Part shown: one piece after another, positions 22,436 to 25,384 of the stretch
Position numbering within the stretch: the stretch's first letter is position 1
Layout of the letters: every line of letters starts with the position of its first letter
DNA from: STF1-107 sp964457935
Lineage (GTDB): Bacteria > Bacillota > Clostridia > Christensenellales > UBA1242
Length of the DNA: 25,384 nt
Direction of reading: 5' to 3'
Assembly (NCBI GenBank): GCA_964457935.1
Contig: CAYWFC010000012.1
Span: 1 to 25,384 of the forward strand
Position numbers and translations under genes: made by a program
The notes under the pieces: generated by a model
The model's input: the letters and a program-made list of their open reading frames with translations, nothing else
The model's database searches: none
Told to the model about the DNA's origin: nothing

Positions 22436-23691
22436 ACAAAGTAGAAATCAGCATCAAGGCAGGCGACGGCGGTGACGGCGCAGTGAGTTTTCTGCGCGAA
22501 AAATACGTGCCAAATGGCGGGCCTGACGGCGGTGACGGCGGTAATGGTGGCAATGTAGTATTCGTGGCGTCAAAAGACAAGAATACATTGATAGACTTCA
22601 AATATGTGAAAAAATTTGAAGCCACCAATGCAGAGAACGGCTCGTCACACTTATGCACAGGCAAAAATGGCAAGGACGTCATCATCCCAGTGCCATGTGG
22701 CACAGTCATCAAAGATGCCACCACAGGCGAGATATTAGCAGATATGTTCGCTGACGGCGACGAGTACATCGCGCTAAAAGGTGGACGCGGTGGCAAAGGG
22801 AATAATTTCTTCAAATCCAGCGTAAGGCAAGCGCCTCATTTCTCTCAGCTAGGCGAGAAATGCAAGCCATACAAGGTAATACTAGAACTAAAAACTATCG
22901 CCGATGTGGCTTTGGTGGGCAAACCAAACGTAGGCAAGAGCACTCTGCTCTCTGTCATCAGCAATGCCAAGCCAAAGATAGCGAATTATGAATTCACTAC
23001 CCTATCGCCTAATCTCGGCGTAGTCAAATATTACGACGACAGTTTCGTGGTGGCAGACATCCCGGGGCTGATAGAGGGAGCGTCAGCGGGGGCTGGGCTA
23101 GGCCATGACTTTTTGGCACACATAGAGCGCACGCGCCTCATCGTGCACGTCATAGATGCATCAGGGTATTACGGCAACGACCCAGTAGAGGATTATTTCA
23201 CTATTAATCGCGAATTGGAGCAATACAATCAGCACTTATCTACTCTACCGCAGATTGTCGCTTTGACCAAGGTGGATTTATTGCCTGATGTCGATAGTGT
23301 GGTGAGAGACTTCCAAGCCAAGGTCAAAGATGCTATCGTAGTGCCTATATGTAGCATCAGTAGGCAAAATATAGACCTGCTGATCAAAACTGTATATGAC
23401 AAACTAAAGACTCTGCCAAAGATACAACCAATCCCAGCAGAAAAGCGCGAATTGCACGTATCAGACACCACTTCGCTAAAGATAGAGCGTACCGAAGAGC
23501 ACAGATTTGTCGTGTCTGGCGGATATATAGAGAATTTACAGCGTGGCATAGTGTTTAGTGACCCTGCCAGCCAGTCATACTTTATGTACAGGCTCGAAAA
23601 AGACGGCATTATGGACAAGATACGCCAAGCAGGCGCTGTAGACGGCGACACCATAGTGTTCGGCGACTTACAATACGAATTAGTAGATTAG
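22426..23691 (+). CDS. obgE: GTPase Obg (CgtA)
   Basis: Obg is an essential GTPase in 50S maturation and stress signalling. The 421 residues comprise the glycine-rich Obg fold (1 to about 158, with repeated GGDGG-type turns), the G domain with GKPNVGKST, the switch ADIPGLIEGAS and TKVD, and the C-terminal OCT domain. The start MFVDKVEISIKAGDGG is family-typical. Translation is likely coupled to nth by the 10-bp overlap and a strong AAGGAG. YhbY follows 8 bp later, a frequent Firmicute pairing; the nadD gene that often comes next is absent. Confidence 0.98.
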   Translation: MFVDKVEISIKAGDGGDGAVSFLREKYVPNGGPDGGDGGNGGNVVFVASKDKNTLIDFKYVKKFEATNAENGSSHLCTGKNGKDVIIPVPCGTVIKDATTGEILADMFADGDEYIALKGGRGGKGNNFFKSSVRQAPHFSQLGEKCKPYKVILELKTIADVALVGKPNVGKSTLLSVISNAKPKIANYEFTTLSPNLGVVKYYDDSFVVADIPGLIEGASAGAGLGHDFLAHIERTRLIVHVIDASGYYGNDPVEDYFTINRELEQYNQHLSTLPQIVALTKVDLLPDVDSVVRDFQAKVKDAIVVPICSISRQNIDLLIKTVYDKLKTLPKIQPIPAEKRELHVSDTTSLKIERTEEHRFVVSGGYIENLQRGIVFSDPASQSYFMYRLEKDGIMDKIRQAGAVDGDTIVFGDLQYELVD

Positions 23692-23699
23692 GAGAGAAT

Positions 23700-23996
23700 A
23701 TGATAACAAAACAAGAACGAATAAAATTGCGTAGCATGGCTATGAACATCAAGCCTACTGTGTGGGTGGGCAAAGACGGCTTTTCGGCATCAGTGCTGAA
23801 GCAAATAGGCGAAGAACTATACATCCACGAACTCATCAAGATTAGCCTACTAGAAAATGCCGACGAACTGTCAAAAGACGAATTGTGCCAGATGGCTACT
23901 ACCCTAGGCGCCGATGTGGTCACCACTATAGGCAAAAAAATAGTTTTATACAAACTATCTGACAAAGACGGTATAAAACATATTTTAGCAAAATAA
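23700..23996 (+). CDS. yhbY: YhbY-type CRM-domain RNA-binding protein
   Basis: The 98-residue protein is a single CRM/YhbY domain: LRSMAMNIKPTVWVGKDG with the RNA-contacting GKDG loop, then VLKQIGEELYIHELIKI and a final ADVVTTIGKKIVLYK. YhbY binds pre-50S particles in ribosome assembly. Position directly after obgE with AGGAG as ribosome site fits that role. A terminator hairpin begins 12 bp past its stop, inside the opposing hypothetical gene. Confidence 0.95.
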   Translation: MITKQERIKLRSMAMNIKPTVWVGKDGFSASVLKQIGEELYIHELIKISLLENADELSKDELCQMATTLGADVVTTIGKKIVLYKLSDKDGIKHILAK

Positions 23997-24000
23997 TGTA

Positions 24001-24468
24001 TCAAACTTTACGATAGTTATCTATCGTATTGTTTTTTATATTACGGACTTTTTTCGGCTGACTGCCGAAAAGTTTCAGCACATTTGATATATCTCCCAGC
24101 CCGTTCGCACCGCTGAGAAATTTAGAGATATCTCCACCCAGCAGGCCATTTAGCCCGCCATTTTTTAGCATGCCCGATATGGCGTCATTTTGCAAAAGTG
24201 AACTGATATCTAATTTACCGTTTAATGCCTTGCTCAGTCCTGACAATAGCCGTCCAAACGGATTAGGTTTGGGCGCGGGAGCCTGTTCTGGCGCTGGTGG
24301 CGGCGTCAGGCTGGTGTCATAATGGTGGCAATGGTCATATGACTGCGGATACAGCACTTTTTCTGCATTTATGTACACTTTATCGGCAAATTTTGGTTTC
24401 TCGTACCGTTGATAAGGGTATGCGTTAGCATCAGTATAAAAATATTCATCGCTCAGATTGTATTCCAT
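24001..24468 (-). CDS. Uncharacterised 155-residue protein, Gly/Leu-rich C-terminal half
   Basis: I do not recognise this protein. Residues 1-55 are rich in Tyr, Asp and His (repeated Y-containing segments, HCHHYD). Residues 55-70 are Pro/Ala-rich. Residues 70-140 form Leu/Gly-rich amphipathic segments with repeated DIS elements (KLDISSLL, GGDISKFL, GDISNVL), and the tail is basic. No signal peptide or membrane helix is clear. The gene has a good ribosome site (AAGGTGAG). It diverges from the 90-residue gene across a 62-bp gap filled by a long dyad. Its final codons contain the terminator of the opposing obg-yhbY unit. The layout (polar head, proline linker, sticky tail) suggests a structural or coat-like protein, but that is only an impression. 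Confidence 0.72.
   Translation of the reverse strand: MEYNLSDEYFYTDANAYPYQRYEKPKFADKVYINAEKVLYPQSYDHCHHYDTSLTPPPAPEQAPAPKPNPFGRLLSGLSKALNGKLDISSLLQNDAISGMLKNGGLNGLLGGDISKFLSGANGLGDISNVLKLFGSQPKKVRNIKNNTIDNYRKV
24009..24037 (+). terminator. Intrinsic terminator of the obgE-yhbY unit
   Basis: TACGATAG, loop TTAT and CTATCGTA form a perfect 8-bp stem followed by TTGTTTTTT on the plus strand. It lies 12 bp beyond the yhbY stop and within the last codons of the convergent hypothetical gene. Confidence 0.82.
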
Positions 24469-24476
24469 ATCTCACC

Positions 24477-24520
24477 TTTCACTTATTTATATATGAATTC
24501 ATATACTTAAATAGTGAAAA
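24477..24520. promoter_or_regulatory. Long dyad holding a probable bidirectional promoter
   Basis: The centre (24490-24505) is a perfect 16-bp palindrome, TATATGAATTCATATA. Flanks TTTCACTTATTTA on the left and TAAATAGTGAAAA on the right are also inverted copies apart from one or two inserted bases, making an imperfect dyad of about 44 bp. On the plus strand TTCACT and TATACT (24502-24507) are 18 bp apart; the minus strand has a near mirror image (TTCACT, 19 bp, TATATA). Both flanking ribosome sites start just outside it. Confidence 0.6.
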
Positions 24521-24530
24521 AGGAGTACAT

Positions 24531-24803
24531 ATGGACATAAGAGAGTTTAGCAAGGTCAATCTCGACCAAAATGACAAGAAATCCAGCCAACCCGACACCA
24601 AAAACTACGAGGATATTATCAATCAGTACAAAAACCTCGACCAAAACTCTCTCATGGCAGAGTTATTGCGTCAAGCAGGCAAACTCCGCCAAGAAGGCAA
24701 ATTATCTGCAGAAAAATTAGAAAATCTAGAAAAAACACTCTCCCCTATGCTAAATGCAGAGCAAAGGCAAATTTTGGCTGACATAGTAGAGAAATTGAAA
24801 TGA
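24531..24803 (+). CDS. Uncharacterised 90-residue helical protein
   Basis: I do not recognise this small protein. The first 25 residues are polar and likely disordered; LDQN occurs twice (around residues 11 and 36). From about residue 40 the pattern of Leu, Ala, Glu and Lys (LMAELLRQAGKLRQEG, then KLENLEKTLSPML and ILADIVEKLK) predicts two or three amphipathic helices. There is no signal peptide and no cysteine. A strong AAAGGAG ribosome site precedes the ATG. Its stop overlaps the start of the S8 peptidase gene as ATGA, so the two are made together; an inhibitor, adaptor or assembly partner of the peptidase is possible but unsupported by sequence. Confidence 0.78.
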   Translation: MDIREFSKVNLDQNDKKSSQPDTKNYEDIINQYKNLDQNSLMAELLRQAGKLRQEGKLSAEKLENLEKTLSPMLNAEQRQILADIVEKLK

Positions 24804-25384
24804 AAAGTTATAAATTCGATAAAAATCTAATAAACAAGGTCAAATCTCAGTCTGACTGCGTGGATGACTATATAGTTTTCTCGAGCAATGAACTCCAGAC
24901 CATCGAGTGTCTGCACAATATGGGCGTGGCGTACTGCAATCACCCATTCATCAACGCTATGACTGTGAGTGCGAGATACAGCGACATATGCAAGATTAGC
25001 GATCTCCAGCACATCACTCATATATCCGGCAATAGCGACGTCTGCACGCTGATAAACAAAGCCAAGACATTCTCTCAAATATCTAATCTGACCGAAAACA
25101 AGTATTTCGGCGATAATGTGACTATAGCATTCATTGATACGGGCATTAGTCCACATATAGATTTTTTGTACCCGAAGAGCAGAATACTGAAGTTCGTGGA
25201 TTTATTGCACGAGCACTCACTGCCCTACGACGACAATGGTCATGGCACATTTGTGACAGGGGTGGCGTGTGGCGGTGGTGTGGCAGACAGAGCGTATCGC
25301 GGAGTGGCGCACCGAGCCAATATTTTGAGCATTAAGGCTCTCGACCAAAACGGAGAGACGTCAGCCAACACCATACTAGACGCC
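24800..25384 (+). CDS. S8 (subtilisin-like) serine peptidase, intracellular type (3' part outside window)
   Basis: I translated 195 codons to the window edge. Residues about 23-80 (YIVFSSNEL, then INAMTVSARYSDICKISDL) look like an I9-type propeptide. The catalytic Asp113 lies in FIDTGISPHID and the catalytic His148 in DDNGHGTFVTGVACGG; the Ser region is not in the window. No secretion signal precedes the propeptide, so a cytoplasmic (AprX-like) or spore-associated peptidase is more likely than a secreted one. The ATG overlaps the stop of the 90-residue gene (ATGA), with only a weak ribosome site, so translation is coupled. Confidence 0.9.
   Translation, partial: MKSYKFDKNLINKVKSQSDCVDDYIVFSSNELQTIECLHNMGVAYCNHPFINAMTVSARYSDICKISDLQHITHISGNSDVCTLINKAKTFSQISNLTENKYFGDNVTIAFIDTGISPHIDFLYPKSRILKFVDLLHEHSLPYDDNGHGTFVTGVACGGGVADRAYRGVAHRANILSIKALDQNGETSANTILDA

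Noticed and set aside
22440..22560. Short GGCGGTGACGG-like repeats
   Set aside because: They encode the normal glycine-rich turns of the Obg fold and are not an independent repeat array.
24827..25156. Minus-strand 109-codon open frame at the right end
   Set aside because: It is antisense to the S8 peptidase, whose propeptide and catalytic Asp region is clear on the plus strand.
1..25384. CRISPR arrays, tRNA/rRNA genes, insertion sequences, prophage or toxin-antitoxin genes
   Set aside because: I found no direct-repeat array, no tRNA cloverleaf in the short gaps, and no transposase, integrase or toxin motif.

Overview
The window is a dense, AT-rich bacterial chromosome segment. I see no rRNA, tRNA, CRISPR array, insertion sequence or phage gene. 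The gene set points to a Firmicute of class Clostridia, probably an uncultured anaerobe with a compact genome: DegV, PlsY, Der, FeoAB, a YkpA/YbiT-type ABC-F protein, NrdR, a YlmC/YmxH PRC-barrel protein, DUF368, a ParE-ParC pair, Obg-YhbY and DUF3343. Genes overlap by 1-10 bp, opposing genes share stop codons, and no gap exceeds about 100 bp. Lineage below class is a guess. Both ends cut genes: a DegV gene on the left and a subtilisin-like peptidase on the right.

Layout. 1-2450: minus-strand operon der-plsY-degV (ribosome assembly, phospholipid synthesis, fatty-acid binding). 2459-4776: feoA-feoB ferrous iron uptake, with an altered FeoB G4 motif. 4865-7361: ylmC, nrdR and an ABC-F translation factor, with hairpins placed directly before two of the starts. 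7423-12685: parE-parC-DUF368, coupling type IIA topoisomerase to a predicted undecaprenyl-phosphate transporter. 12761-16685: a blasticidin-S-deaminase-like enzyme and D-Ala-D-Ala ligase on the minus strand; diverging from them are an alpha/beta hydrolase and a membrane-anchored MurF-like ligase. This looks like a peptidoglycan D-Ala-D-Ala module. 16682-19385: pyrimidine-nucleoside phosphorylase, tsaE and a tsaB-rimI fusion (nucleoside salvage, tRNA t6A, ribosomal acetylation). 19462-21752: an unrecognised four-helix membrane protein, a cysteine desulfurase, and a divergent DUF3343 small protein. 21797-23996: nth, obgE and yhbY. 24001-25384: two unrecognised small proteins diverging from a long dyad, and an intracellular-type S8 peptidase.

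Expression signals follow a pattern. Genes inside operons have clear Shine-Dalgarno sites. Several genes that head a transcription unit (der, pdp, ddl, nth and the membrane protein at 19462) have no Shine-Dalgarno site but carry a sigma-70-like -10 box only 5-9 bp before ATG. That predicts leaderless mRNAs, which would be unusual for Clostridia.

The points most worth following are the leaderless starts, the FeoB G4 loss, the hairpins abutting ylmC and the ABC-F gene, the dyad at 24477-24520 with its peptidase locus, the membrane MurF/hydrolase/Ddl group, and the Arg at the quinolone-determining serine position of ParC. All calls come from reading the sequence and from remembered family motifs; no database search was run.
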